From NCBI GenBank assembly GCA_017858735.1, contig JAFMBH010000031.1:1-39097 (forward strand): DNA of 39,097 bases, read 5' to 3'. The notes beneath the pieces were generated by a model. That model searched no databases. It saw nothing but the letters and a program-made list of their open reading frames with translations, and was not told the origin of the DNA. This DNA comes from Bacteroidota bacterium (GTDB taxonomy: Bacteria; Bacteroidota; Bacteroidia; Chitinophagales; Saprospiraceae). A program made the position numbers and the translations under genes. This document shows positions 7,102-16,149 of this stretch, piece by piece (within the stretch, counting starts at the first letter, position 1; the number at the start of each line of letters is the position of its first letter).

Positions 7102-9591
7102 ATGAATCTTAGATTTTTGTTTACCTTCTTAGCTGTTACTTCTTTTGTAAAGTTATTTGCTCAGCCTCCGGGTGTTGTTCCTTCAGGTGGTTTTTCTCAA
7201 AATGTAGGTGTTACGGGTAAAATTATGGGTGTTGTACTTGATTCAACAGCCCGTTCAGTGGTCGAATTTGCCACAGTCGTTCTAATAGATGCTAAAACAG
7301 GGGCACAAAAAGATGGGACTACAACAGATGAAAAAGGATCCTTTAAGTTTTTAAATCTTAAAGCTGGTAAATATCGTTTATCTCTCTCTTTCATAGGGTA
7401 TAAAACAACATTAACATCAGATATAGAACTTACTCCTCAAAAACCAGACGCAGATTTGGGAAGTTTATTTCTTGCCAGTGAAAGTATAGATCTTTCAGCC
7501 GTAGAGGTAACTGGTGAGGCGGGTGCTATCGAAAATAAAATAGATAAGCTGGTTTATAATGCTGAAAAAGATTTAACAACAGCAGGAGGTAACGCGGCTG
7601 ACGTGCTACAACGGGTGCCATTACTGGCCGTTGACGCGGAGGGAAATTTATCGTTGAGGGGTTCAAGTAATATTCAAATATTGATTAACGGGAAGCCTTC
7701 AGGTATTTTTTCCGGTAATCCCGGAGATGCCTTGAAATCGATTCCAGCGGATCAAATTAAAAGTGTAGAGGTAATAACTTCGCCGTCAGCCAGATACGAC
7801 GGAGAAGGAACTGCCGGTATAGTCAATATTATTACTAAGCGCAAGTCAGTGGATGGCTTTACAGGTTCCATAAACTCTTCAGTTGGAACAAGGTCAAATA
7901 ACGGCTCATTGAGCATGAATTATGCTAAAGGAAGATTTGGTTTAAATCTGAATGGTGGCGGTTGGTTTAATTGGCCAAGACCCTCATTCTCTTCTTTTTA
8001 CAGAGAGGACAGAAGCGGTGTATTGCCAAAAATTTTGTCACAAACATCCACAGGTTCAAGTTCTTTTTATGGACCCAGAGTTACCTTATCCGCTTTTTAT
8101 GATTTAAATGCATACAATAGTATCAATTCCTCAGTATCATTTAGAGGCTTTGGTCGTTCTGGTGAAAATATTACCGATGCAACTTACACAGATCCTAATT
8201 TTGGAGTAAACCAGATTTATACCAGAAATAGTTCTAATGCTTCTATTAGAGGAGGCTTTGACTGGTCAACAGATTATAGAAAAACATTCAAAACGGCAGG
8301 ACATGAGTTAATCTTCGCCTTTCAGGTTTCTGGGGATGTGTCAGATCAGACAAACGAGATTGTTCAAAGCGGAAATGATCCCGGTCTAAGTTTAAATACA
8401 AAAAATGATAATGCGGGTATTAATCTGGAGAATACTTTCCAAATAGATTACGTCTTGCCCATTAATAAAAAAATAACTTTAGAAACAGGTACTAAACTGA
8501 TTTTAAGAGATATAGATAGTGATTTTGCCTATAAAAATTATAGTAACGATTTGAAAAATTTCGTAACAGACATCACCAGGTCGGATATTTTCTTTTATGT
8601 ACAAAATGTAATGGCTGGCTATGCCTCTGTAAATTTAAAGTTGGGAGATAAATGGGGATTGATAGCGGGTTCAAGATACGAGTCTACTTTTTTGAATGGG
8701 GATTACGATAAAAACGAGGTGTCTTTTACTAATACTTACGATAACTTTCTGCCTAGTGTAACTTTAAACAGAAAGTTAAATAGTCTTTCAAATATTAAGT
8801 TTTCTTACGCAAAAAGAATTCAGCGTCCAAGTTTAAGATACATAAATCCTTATGTAGAGATTGAAGACCCCAGAGATGTAACCGTTGGAAATCCAGAGGT
8901 TGAACCTGAAAATACAGATCAGTATGAGATAAATTACAGCACTTTTGTTAAGGGAATAGTAATTAACTCTGGTATTTTTTATAGGCAGACAAATGACGTT
9001 ATTGAATCTTTTTTAACGATATCTAAAGAAGGCGTAAGTATAAATTCCTTCAGAAATATAGGAATAAACAGAAATTATGGAGTGAATTTGTTCAGTTCAG
9101 CAAACATAAAAGATAAATTATCTCTTCGCGGTGGTGTCAATGTATCTCTCTACAATGTTTCTGGAAATATTGATGGAAGAGTACTTACCAATGAAGCCAT
9201 TGTATGGAATGGTAATTTAAGTTCTACGGTTACTTTGCCTGCAAATTTCAAATTTGAAGTAAATGGTTTTTATAGTTCTCCACGTGCCAGTTTGCAGGGA
9301 ACAAGAGCATCTTATCAACGGATAAGCTTCGCTATTCAAAAAGATATTTGGAAGAAAAAAGGTTCTATTGGTATCGTAGCCGTTCAACCGTTTAGCCGTG
9401 ATTTGCGTTTCATTAACGAATTGGAGGGCACGAATTTCTATCAACGTAGTGAGAATGCCTTCGCTCAAAGATCTTATGGTATCAATTTTAGTTATCGTTT
9501 TGGTAAGCTTGATTTTAAAGCGCCTAAGGAAAGAGCAAAAAGGATTAATAACCGGGATCTAAAAGATGATGGAGGCGATAATAGCTTTTAA
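7102..9591 (+). CDS. TonB-dependent receptor, outer-membrane beta-barrel family
   Basis: An 829-residue protein with a signal peptide (MNLRFLFTFLAVTSFVKLFA). It has a carboxypeptidase-regulatory-like domain at about 36-120 (GKIMGVVLDS through YRLSLSFIGYKT), and a plug at about 150-245 (ADVLQRVPLLAVDAEGNLSL, SVEVITSPSARYDGEGTAGI, VNIITKR). A long barrel follows, with repeated aromatic strands. The wording VITSPSARYDGEGTAG and the barrel layout are those of the OMP_b-brl_3 group of Bacteroidota, which import unknown ligands with TonB energy. There is no SusD partner, so a polysaccharide-utilisation role is not indicated. The TAA stop shares one base with the ATG of the next gene. Confidence 0.9.
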   Translation: MNLRFLFTFLAVTSFVKLFAQPPGVVPSGGFSQNVGVTGKIMGVVLDSTARSVVEFATVVLIDAKTGAQKDGTTTDEKGSFKFLNLKAGKYRLSLSFIGYKTTLTSDIELTPQKPDADLGSLFLASESIDLSAVEVTGEAGAIENKIDKLVYNAEKDLTTAGGNAADVLQRVPLLAVDAEGNLSLRGSSNIQILINGKPSGIFSGNPGDALKSIPADQIKSVEVITSPSARYDGEGTAGIVNIITKRKSVDGFTGSINSSVGTRSNNGSLSMNYAKGRFGLNLNGGGWFNWPRPSFSSFYREDRSGVLPKILSQTSTGSSSFYGPRVTLSAFYDLNAYNSINSSVSFRGFGRSGENITDATYTDPNFGVNQIYTRNSSNASIRGGFDWSTDYRKTFKTAGHELIFAFQVSGDVSDQTNEIVQSGNDPGLSLNTKNDNAGINLENTFQIDYVLPINKKITLETGTKLILRDIDSDFAYKNYSNDLKNFVTDITRSDIFFYVQNVMAGYASVNLKLGDKWGLIAGSRYESTFLNGDYDKNEVSFTNTYDNFLPSVTLNRKLNSLSNIKFSYAKRIQRPSLRYINPYVEIEDPRDVTVGNPEVEPENTDQYEINYSTFVKGIVINSGIFYRQTNDVIESFLTISKEGVSINSFRNIGINRNYGVNLFSSANIKDKLSLRGGVNVSLYNVSGNIDGRVLTNEAIVWNGNLSSTVTLPANFKFEVNGFYSSPRASLQGTRASYQRISFAIQKDIWKKKGSIGIVAVQPFSRDLRFINELEGTNFYQRSENAFAQRSYGINFSYRFGKLDFKAPKERAKRINNRDLKDDGGDNSF

Positions 9592-10601
9592 TGAAAAATA
9601 ATTTTATTTATTGTATATTTTTTGGATTGCTTTCTGCCATTAGTCTGGCAGGAAGCATTTCTTTTGCTAAGCCTACTCTTTTTGATCTCCTGGAAGGAAA
9701 GAATTACATATCTGTTAGCATCTCCTTGAATCTTGATTCATTAATCAACGATAGATACAATGAGAATAAAATTGGCGGCACTTTCGTTTTTAAATCTGCC
9801 GCAGGAAAAAATCTAAGTTTTTCAGTAAATATTAATTTACGCGGTAAATACAGACGTCGCATGTGCGGCTTTCCTCCGCTCAAGTTGAATTTCAATAAAT
9901 CAGAATTAAGCGATAATGGATTATCGAAAGCAGATGAATATAAATTAGTAACGCACTGTTTAGAGGGTGAAGAAGGGGACGTAAATATGGTTAAAGAGTT
10001 CCTTGCATATCAGTTGTATCAACAGGTTTCCCCATTGAGTTATAGGTCCAAACTATTAAAAATAACCTATCAAGACACCAAAAGTGATAATAAAATAGTA
10101 GGAATGGCTCTTTTATTAGAGGATAAATCATCTTTCGAGAAAAGGCATGATTTAAGTGAAATGAAAGATACGTTTAATCTTCCCCGATCTAATTTCGACG
10201 ATAGTAATTTTAGGACACATGGGCTTTTCCAGTATCTGATTGGTAATGTAGATTGGTCAACGGCCATTTCAAAAAATATGGACATATACAAATCGAAGAA
10301 AAACGGGAAAATGTATATAGTTCCTTATGATTTTGATTTTTCAGGATTTGTCAATGTTTCTTATGCTGTGCCTAATGTAGATTACAAACAAAAAAAAATC
10401 AGGGATAGATTACTTCTCGAAGCAGACGAGAGTGATTCATTATACCAAAGTGAGATTCAAAAATTCATTGCTTTAAAGCCCGCTTTTATTAATTTAATAA
10501 AAAAACAAAAAGGGCTTGAAATGTATGTAAAGATAGATTTAGAAAATTACATTAATTCCTTTTACGACAACATCGGTTCTGGCTTAACACGTAGTTTTTA
10601 A
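9591..10601 (+). CDS. Secreted CotH-like protein (distant), coupled to the TonB receptor
   Basis: A 336-residue protein with a signal peptide (MKNNFIYCIFFGLLSAISLA). The order of motifs resembles distant CotH-kinase-like proteins: INLRGKYRRRMCGFPPLKLN near residue 85, a KLVTHCLEGEE segment, EFLAYQLYQQVSPLSYRSKL, a GMALLLED segment, GNVDWSTAISKN, and VPYDFDFSGFVN, where GN-D...N and D-DFD would be the nucleotide and metal region. The assignment is my inference from this layout, not a firm match. Its ATG overlaps the stop of the receptor gene by one base, so the two are probably translated together and may act on the same surface substrate. Confidence 0.6.
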   Translation: MKNNFIYCIFFGLLSAISLAGSISFAKPTLFDLLEGKNYISVSISLNLDSLINDRYNENKIGGTFVFKSAAGKNLSFSVNINLRGKYRRRMCGFPPLKLNFNKSELSDNGLSKADEYKLVTHCLEGEEGDVNMVKEFLAYQLYQQVSPLSYRSKLLKITYQDTKSDNKIVGMALLLEDKSSFEKRHDLSEMKDTFNLPRSNFDDSNFRTHGLFQYLIGNVDWSTAISKNMDIYKSKKNGKMYIVPYDFDFSGFVNVSYAVPNVDYKQKKIRDRLLLEADESDSLYQSEIQKFIALKPAFINLIKKQKGLEMYVKIDLENYINSFYDNIGSGLTRSF

Positions 10602-10678
10602 TTAATTAAACGTCTTTTTTAGTTCTATTTGACTAATTCTTGCCTCATTAATCTTATATTCGCGCTAAACTGAAAATT

Positions 10679-11287
10679 ATGTTGTCGATCAATATTTATT
10701 TACGATTTGCATTAATTGCACTTTTCATTCCAGTGGCCATACTACTGAATGTTTATCTGGGATTTTGGTATGCTTTTCCATTTTATCTGGCACTTCCCAT
10801 TTTAATTGCTGGATATGTATTTTTAGGAACCGTACAATCTGCGTCTAATCTAATGCAAATGGGCGATTATGATGCTACGGAAAAAAGACTTAATCTGGTG
10901 TTAAAGCCAGATTGGCTGTACACAACAAATAGAGCCTATTTTTATCTGTTAAAAGGCTCTGTTTTAATAGCAAAGAAAAATATTGATGAGGGAGAGATTT
11001 ATTTGAAGAAAGCACAAGCCATAGAGTTACCCTCTGATAATGAGAAGGCTATGATAGAATTGCAACTTGCAAATATTTCAGCATCCAAAGGGAAGTGGAA
11101 GGTAGCAGAAATTCACATGAGAACGATAAAGCAGCTTAGAGTTACAGAAAGTACATTAAAGGAACAAATTAAGCAGTTCGAAAAATCTTTGGCTAACCAG
11201 GGTGCTTCCAGAATGGGGGCTATCGGTCAAACCATGAGAGTTGCTGGAGCAGGCAAAGGTAAAAGACGTCGTCCTCCAATGAGATAA
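10679..11287 (+). CDS. Membrane-anchored TPR-like protein, function unknown
   Basis: A 202-residue protein. Two hydrophobic segments fill residues about 5-52 (FALIALFIPVAILLNVYLGF and FPFYLALPILIAGYVFLG). The rest is a soluble helical part of TPR type: MQMGDYDATEKRLNLVL, YFYLLKGSVLIAKKNIDEGE, MIELQLANISASKGKWKVAE. The C-terminus is strongly basic (GKGKRRRPPMR), perhaps for RNA, membrane or phosphate contact. I do not recognise a named family. It precedes a hairpin terminator shared with metG, which reads toward it. Confidence 0.7.
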   Translation: MLSINIYLRFALIALFIPVAILLNVYLGFWYAFPFYLALPILIAGYVFLGTVQSASNLMQMGDYDATEKRLNLVLKPDWLYTTNRAYFYLLKGSVLIAKKNIDEGEIYLKKAQAIELPSDNEKAMIELQLANISASKGKWKVAEIHMRTIKQLRVTESTLKEQIKQFEKSLANQGASRMGAIGQTMRVAGAGKGKRRRPPMR

Positions 11288-11331
11288 TGGAGTTAGGTCT
11301 CTTCTCATTTCCCTTAAAGAATATATAATTG

Positions 11332-11370
11332 AATCCTTTATTGGGTATAAATCAATAAAGGATTTATTAT
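11332..11370. terminator. Bidirectional terminator between the TPR gene and metG
   Basis: AATCCTTTATTG (11332-11343) and CAATAAAGGATT (11353-11364) form a perfect 12-bp stem with a 9-nt loop. T-rich sequence follows on the plus strand and A-rich sequence precedes it, so it can serve both converging genes. It abuts the metG stop codon (11367-11369). Confidence 0.75.
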
Positions 11371-13487
11371 TTTACTACCCAACCTCCCTCCATTGGCTGG
11401 TCAGCACCAACGAAAACAAGTTCTCCCGTTCCTCTTTCGGCGAGTAATAACATACCCTGCGATTCAATACCTCGTAATTTCCTCGGCTCTAAATTGGCAA
11501 CCACCACGACCTTTTTACCAATTAAACTTTCGGGAGAAAAGTGTAAGGCAATACCACTAACGATGGTTCTTATTTCAAAACCTAAATCTACCTTTAACAC
11601 GAGTAATTTGTCCGCTTTTGGTACCGCGGCGGCCTCAAGAATAATACCTGATCTTAAGTCTAGTTTTGCAAAATCGTCAAACGTAATATTTGGTTTTAAA
11701 GGAGGGAAAGAGGTATCTTTTTCTTCTTCCATAATAGCATGTAATTTTGCTTTTTGCTTTTCAATGATAGTCAATCTTGAGGTATCCTTCCTGTCTATTA
11801 TTTTTGGAAATAATACTTCGGGCGTGCCCAATAAGCTTCCGGAGCTTATGAATGGTTGTTTAACAGATTCATTTAAAAACAACCTTAATGACTCGGCAGG
11901 AAGCGCGCTTAAGCCTAACATGGTGTTTATCCGTTTTGAAGTAAAGGGGATAAACGGTTCGGCCATAATAGATAAAATCGCTGATACCTGCAATCCTGTA
12001 AACATAATTTCAGCAATCAGGGGATCTGTTGGATTTGCCTTAAACAAAGACCAGGGCGCATTTTCCTGTAGATAAGTATTTCCCCAGGACGATACATCCA
12101 TAAAGGATTGTGATGCTGCCTTGAAAGAAAATTTTTCCATTTCGTTTTTCCATTGTTCAACGATGTCAAAAACCCGCTGTAAGGGTTCGGCCCAATGGGA
12201 AGGAGTTGGAGGGACTACCCCATTGAAATAAGAATGGGAAAGAACCATGACACGGTTTAAGAAATTACCGAGGTTATCTGCCAGATCTTTATCATGAAAA
12301 TCTACGAATTCGTCCCATTTGAAATCACTATCTTTATTTTCAGGAAGGGTTCTTAGCAGGGCATATCTCAAAGCATCTTCCTTGTTTGGAAAATCGGCAA
12401 ACTCTTGCAAATATTCATGTTGCTCTAAGCCCCACCCTCTGGATTTTGAAAACTTTTGTCCTTCAAAATTAAGGAATTGATTTGCAGGGACATTTCTGGG
12501 GAGGACAAAATCGCCGTGTGCTTTAAGCATAGCGGGAAAAACGATACAATGGAAAACGATATTATCTTTTCCAATGAAGTGAATAAGTTCCACTTCATCT
12601 CCCCCTTTCCAGTAGGATTCCCAGTCTTTTCCATTTTCCAGCGCCCATTGTTTTGTCGCTGATATATAACCAATCGGAGCATCAAACCATACATATAAAA
12701 CTTTGCCTTCCGCGTCCTTCAGAGGCACGCTAATGCCCCAATCTAAATCTCGTGTAATAGAGCGAGGTTGAAGGCCTGAATTTAACCAGGATAAACACTG
12801 ACCGGTCACATGCTTTCGCCAGGAACTTGGATCATGATGTTGTTTTCCATCAAGAACACCCGTTTCTATCCATTCTTTAAGCCAGTCTGCATGTTTATCA
12901 AGCCTGAAATACCAATGTTTTGTTTCCCTTAGGATAGGAGTTTCTCCGCTTAGAACTGACTTCGGCGTTACTAATTCAGTAGGTGAAAGCGTAGAGCCAC
13001 AGGACTCACACTGGTCGCCATAAGCTTCAGTATGCCCACATTTTGGGCATGTTCCGGTAATATATCTATCGGCGAGAAACTGATTAAAGGCAACGTCGTA
13101 ATATTGCTCGACCACATTTTCAATAAATTCATCCCCCTTTTCGTAGAGTTTTGTAAAAAAATCTTGAGATGTTTTATGATGAATTTCCTCACTCGTTCTA
13201 TGATAAAAATCAAATGAAATACCTAATGCATCGAAAGTATTTTTATTGAGCGCATGATATTTATCAATAATTACCCTGGGGGACACACCGTCTTTTTTTG
13301 CTCTGATGGTAATGGCAGCACCATGCTCGTCGGAACCACAAACCCATAAAACGTCTTTTCCAAGAAGTCGTAGATACCGAACATAAATATCAGCGGGTAA
13401 ATAGGCGCCAGCTAAATGGCCTAAATGAAGCGGCCCGTTGGCGTAAGGTAAAGCGGAGGTAATTAAATGACGTTTTATCTTTGACAT
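11367..13487 (-). CDS. metG: Methionyl-tRNA synthetase
   Basis: A 706-residue enzyme that charges tRNA-Met. The class I signatures are HLGH (21-24) and KFSKS (345-349, the KMSKS equivalent with F in place of M). A zinc knuckle has Cys at 147, 150, 160 and 163. The C-terminal part from about 600 (FAKLDLRSGIILEAAAVPKA, GIESQGMLL) is the EMAP/Trbp-type tRNA-binding domain that makes the enzyme dimeric in many bacteria. The open frame extends to 13508, but MSKIKRHLITSALPYANG at 13487 is the family start, and the longer version would overlap an exact -7 box (13506-13513). A 12-bp hairpin terminator abuts the stop. Confidence 0.97.
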   Translation of the reverse strand: MSKIKRHLITSALPYANGPLHLGHLAGAYLPADIYVRYLRLLGKDVLWVCGSDEHGAAITIRAKKDGVSPRVIIDKYHALNKNTFDALGISFDFYHRTSEEIHHKTSQDFFTKLYEKGDEFIENVVEQYYDVAFNQFLADRYITGTCPKCGHTEAYGDQCESCGSTLSPTELVTPKSVLSGETPILRETKHWYFRLDKHADWLKEWIETGVLDGKQHHDPSSWRKHVTGQCLSWLNSGLQPRSITRDLDWGISVPLKDAEGKVLYVWFDAPIGYISATKQWALENGKDWESYWKGGDEVELIHFIGKDNIVFHCIVFPAMLKAHGDFVLPRNVPANQFLNFEGQKFSKSRGWGLEQHEYLQEFADFPNKEDALRYALLRTLPENKDSDFKWDEFVDFHDKDLADNLGNFLNRVMVLSHSYFNGVVPPTPSHWAEPLQRVFDIVEQWKNEMEKFSFKAASQSFMDVSSWGNTYLQENAPWSLFKANPTDPLIAEIMFTGLQVSAILSIMAEPFIPFTSKRINTMLGLSALPAESLRLFLNESVKQPFISSGSLLGTPEVLFPKIIDRKDTSRLTIIEKQKAKLHAIMEEEKDTSFPPLKPNITFDDFAKLDLRSGIILEAAAVPKADKLLVLKVDLGFEIRTIVSGIALHFSPESLIGKKVVVVANLEPRKLRGIESQGMLLLAERGTGELVFVGADQPMEGGWVVK

Positions 13488-13505
13488 AGTTTTTTGTTCG
13501 AAACG

Positions 13506-13513
13506 CAAATATA
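13506..13513 (-). promoter_or_regulatory. Candidate metG promoter -7 box
   Basis: The minus strand reads TATATTTG, an exact TAnnTTTG match, 18 nt before the chosen ATG. It argues against the longer start at 13508. Confidence 0.45.
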
Positions 13514-13636
13514 CAAATAGAACGGCAATAAAAGAGGACTTTCAAAGGGTAGTCTCCAGAATTTCACCCTACGAAAAGGGTTGTTTAAGTTATAACTAAA
13601 GAAGCTGTTCGACGCTTTTTATCGAAAAAAATTTAG

Positions 13637-15163
13637 TCAGAATTTAAAATTGCGATGGGGCGTATGTTTGCTTATTAGCTTCCAAAGAACATCATACGGA
13701 ATTATTTCCGGACCTGATTTAATGGAAGACTCAATATTTGGGTGGGAGGATATTTTTCTTAGCATTTGCTCACCACGCTCGGAAATAGTTTTCCAATTAT
13801 AAGCACAATTGGGAATGAGTAGCAATAAACGAATAAAATTGTAGCTTCTCAGACTTTCCTCTTCACGCAGATATCTGTACGAATATTTAAACATAGCCTC
13901 ATATTTGTCGGTTATTTTATCAAATTTACCTTGGGTAAGACATAATATATACTCTATGGCCAAAATGGAAACATTCATACCAGTTTTATCTTTATTAAGA
14001 TTGGGGACAGTATTGAAAAATTTTGCCTGTCTGAAACCTTTAAATATGGTCTTTGAAAAATCTATGGTAATCTCCCCCGTAGAATGAAGGAAATATAAAT
14101 AAATCTTATAGGTCTCCCATTTTTCACGAATAATGCCATGGATATTTTTAAGTAAGCCTTTATTTGAAACATCTAACCAAACGCCAGCAGCTTCATTGTA
14201 GTGCTGATCATGTAAAGAAAGTAAAAAATTTATTTCCTCATTTTCTAAAGTTATTTCACTGGAGGTAGTGTGCATGAATACTAAATCTTCAGCTACTTTT
14301 TTTCCCTCATCAAACTGTTTAAGATTAAGATAACAAACCATTTTTTGTTGAATTAATTCATTTTTAAGGACATTTTGTTGATAGGGTGTTTTTTCTAAAT
14401 TAACCAGGTTTTCTGAAACTTTATAAAGGGCGGATTGAAATTCTTTTTCTGAGATTAATGCTAAAATGTTGATTTTACTTATAAGTTGTTTGATTTTTTC
14501 AGAGTCATTAAGTAGCAACAACTTCTCAAATCGTAAAATGTATTTGGCAACTATATTTCCCAGTATACTTCGATTTTTTTTATTCGAGTGAAAAGCAATC
14601 ATAAAACTTGCATATAATTCATCAGCAAGATGTCCTACTGTGCTTTCAGCAGTTAATTTTTCAAGAAGGGTATTATAAAAATTAAATTTTGATAGATTCA
14701 GTTCTCTGAGGGCATAAAAGTCTCTGACATTACGAGCCGCCTTTTCTCCAAATTCAGTTAAATCAAATTTTGCAGCTATTTTTAATATGTTAATATTTAT
14801 TTTATTGGCTGAACCATAAACTCCGATGCTATTCAATATGCCGGCCTGAGCACTTAATCTATGTAAGGATATTATAGCATATTCTAATTCTTCATATTTT
14901 AAATAGGGATTTTCTGCATTTAAAATCCATGCTAATAGTTTGTCTCGCAATCTTTTTTTTAATGAATAATATTTAGTATTCCTTGGTGTGGTGTTAAAAT
15001 AATGTTTGCTGGCATCTTCATCAGAGGTAAATTTTCCGCAGTTTATGTTTTCCATGAAATCGTACATGACTTTTAATTTGTCCTGTCCATTTCTTAATAA
15101 TCTTGCCTTGGCATTACCGGGCATAGTTTTGAATAATTTAACGAGTGCGATAAGTTCTTCCAT
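13637..15163 (-). CDS. Large helical protein of unknown function
   Basis: A 508-residue cytosolic-looking protein with no signal peptide or membrane segment. It is rich in Leu, Lys, Asn and Ile, and reads as consecutive amphipathic helices, e.g. LIALVKLFKTMPGNAKARLL, KKRLRDKLLAWIL, LISKINILALISEKEFQSAL and MVCYLNLKQFDEGKKVAEDL. The last of these resembles a TPR helix pair. No catalytic motif, zinc site or nucleotide loop is visible. It stands alone: hairpins lie in the 363-bp gap upstream and metG is 149 bp downstream. A helical-repeat scaffold is the most I can infer. The AT-rich third positions are like the neighbouring genes. Confidence 0.75.
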   Translation of the reverse strand: MEELIALVKLFKTMPGNAKARLLRNGQDKLKVMYDFMENINCGKFTSDEDASKHYFNTTPRNTKYYSLKKRLRDKLLAWILNAENPYLKYEELEYAIISLHRLSAQAGILNSIGVYGSANKININILKIAAKFDLTEFGEKAARNVRDFYALRELNLSKFNFYNTLLEKLTAESTVGHLADELYASFMIAFHSNKKNRSILGNIVAKYILRFEKLLLLNDSEKIKQLISKINILALISEKEFQSALYKVSENLVNLEKTPYQQNVLKNELIQQKMVCYLNLKQFDEGKKVAEDLVFMHTTSSEITLENEEINFLLSLHDQHYNEAAGVWLDVSNKGLLKNIHGIIREKWETYKIYLYFLHSTGEITIDFSKTIFKGFRQAKFFNTVPNLNKDKTGMNVSILAIEYILCLTQGKFDKITDKYEAMFKYSYRYLREEESLRSYNFIRLLLLIPNCAYNWKTISERGEQMLRKISSHPNIESSIKSGPEIIPYDVLWKLISKHTPHRNFKF

Positions 15164-15244
15164 AAATAAAGGTTTATTTTTGAATCAGAATTAAATGAAC
15201 AAATTTTTAACAGTTAAATCGTTGAATATATATAACTTACAAAA

Positions 15245-15274
15245 ATCAAGGGGAGAGGTTGTACGCTCTCCCCC
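15245..15274 (-). terminator. Possible minus-strand terminator hairpin
   Basis: An 8-bp GC-rich stem (15250-15257 with 15266-15273) has an 8-nt loop. On the minus strand it is followed by CTTGATTTTT. There is no gene of its own directly upstream, only the terminator 200 bp away. Confidence 0.4.
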
Positions 15275-15464
15275 TGCATTATTACAAATACACCCTTAAC
15301 CGCAGTTTAAAATAAGAAATAAATGACTAAGTCTTATTTTCTACGACCTTTAACCTTTCATAAAAATAGGAGGTAGTATCGAATTTGGATAGGACACTTA
15401 TACGCCTTTTCCAACCCACTGTAATCGGTAAATTACAAATTATAAGGGAAAATAAATGGCATAA

Positions 15465-15502
15465 AACAAAAAGAGGATTGCCACTAGTGTGTGACAATCC
15501 TC
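15465..15502 (-). terminator. Rho-independent terminator of the lipoprotein gene
   Basis: On the plus strand GAGGATTGCCAC (15473-15484) pairs with GTGACAATCCTC (15491-15502). This is a 12-bp stem with one G-T wobble and a 6-nt loop. On the minus strand it is followed by TTTTTGTT. It lies 24 nt after the stop of the minus-strand gene at 15527. Confidence 0.85.
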
Positions 15503-15526
15503 CTTGAAAACCAATATTTTAAAAGC

Positions 15527-16081
15527 TTAACTTTTTCCTGGAACGGTTCTGTAATAACCAGATATAGTAGTGTAAACCCTGCAGAATAATTCCATTGCCC
15601 GGTATGCGTCTTCTTCAGGTCCTTTTGCATTCACATACATTTCCCCCTTGTTTGTTCTTTGGATGGTGATTCTGATACCGTCCATTCCCTGTGGTTGAAT
15701 GGGAACAATGATATGTCCGTCTTTATAAACTCCATCATATTTGAAATTACAAACCGGAACTCCATTAGATTCACGCCCACCAACGTGAACATTTACTTTA
15801 CCGTTTCCTAAATCCTTTATGACTAATTTTTTCCATTCTCTGTTTGGATAGTCCTCATTATAAAAACTACCTACAAAATCTGCTATGCCAGCTTTTTTAA
15901 CAGGTAAATCGGGTACTTTAGGAATTGCATCAGGCACTTTTTCAATCATAAAGCCTTCTGGCGTATAAACCATCGTTTTTGGCTTAGAATTATCTACTTT
16001 TTCCTCCGGTTTATTGTCAGGAACGCAAGAGATAATAACCAAAGAAAGTATTGCAGTAAAAAAATAAATGCTAATTTTCAT
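15527..16081 (-). CDS. Small lipoprotein of unknown function
   Basis: A 184-residue protein with a lipoprotein signal. MKISIYFFTAILSLVIISC ends in the lipobox IISC, with the lipidated Cys at residue 19. A Pro/Lys/Glu-rich linker follows (PDNKPEEKVDNSKPK). The C-terminal part (about 65-184) is beta-rich: FVGSFYNEDYPNREWKKLVI, GKVNVHVGG, GVPVCNFKYDGVYKDGHIIV, YVNAKGPEEDAYRAMELFC. This looks like a small barrel or sandwich that senses or binds something in the periplasm. I do not recognise the family. An exact -7 box lies upstream (16101-16108) and a strong terminator downstream, so it is a single-gene unit. Confidence 0.7.
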   Translation of the reverse strand: MKISIYFFTAILSLVIISCVPDNKPEEKVDNSKPKTMVYTPEGFMIEKVPDAIPKVPDLPVKKAGIADFVGSFYNEDYPNREWKKLVIKDLGNGKVNVHVGGRESNGVPVCNFKYDGVYKDGHIIVPIQPQGMDGIRITIQRTNKGEMYVNAKGPEEDAYRAMELFCRVYTTISGYYRTVPGKS

Positions 16082-16100
16082 GGGTTCAATAATTTTGTTG

Positions 16101-16108
16101 CAAAAGTA
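16101..16108 (-). promoter_or_regulatory. Candidate promoter -7 box of the lipoprotein gene
   Basis: The minus strand reads TACTTTTG, an exact TAnnTTTG match, 19 nt before the ATG at 16081. Confidence 0.45.
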
Positions 16109-16149
16109 CTCTTTTTTTGATACTTTTTATTAACTATCAACCAGGAAAA

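Larger units (their letters stand above)
15164..15526. other. 363-bp intergenic region with three hairpins
   Basis: No convincing ORF is present. It contains an inverted repeat with GGGGAGAG (15250-15257) and CTCTCCCC (15266-15273). A second has AAAATAAGA (15309-15317) and TCTTATTTT (15332-15340). The third is the strong minus-strand terminator at 15473-15502. A small RNA on the minus strand is possible (see findings). Confidence 0.5.

Noticed and set aside
11494-12075. 193-residue plus-strand ORF inside metG
   Set aside because: It is antisense to the conserved tRNA-binding part of metG and has no recognisable domain; a frame shadow.
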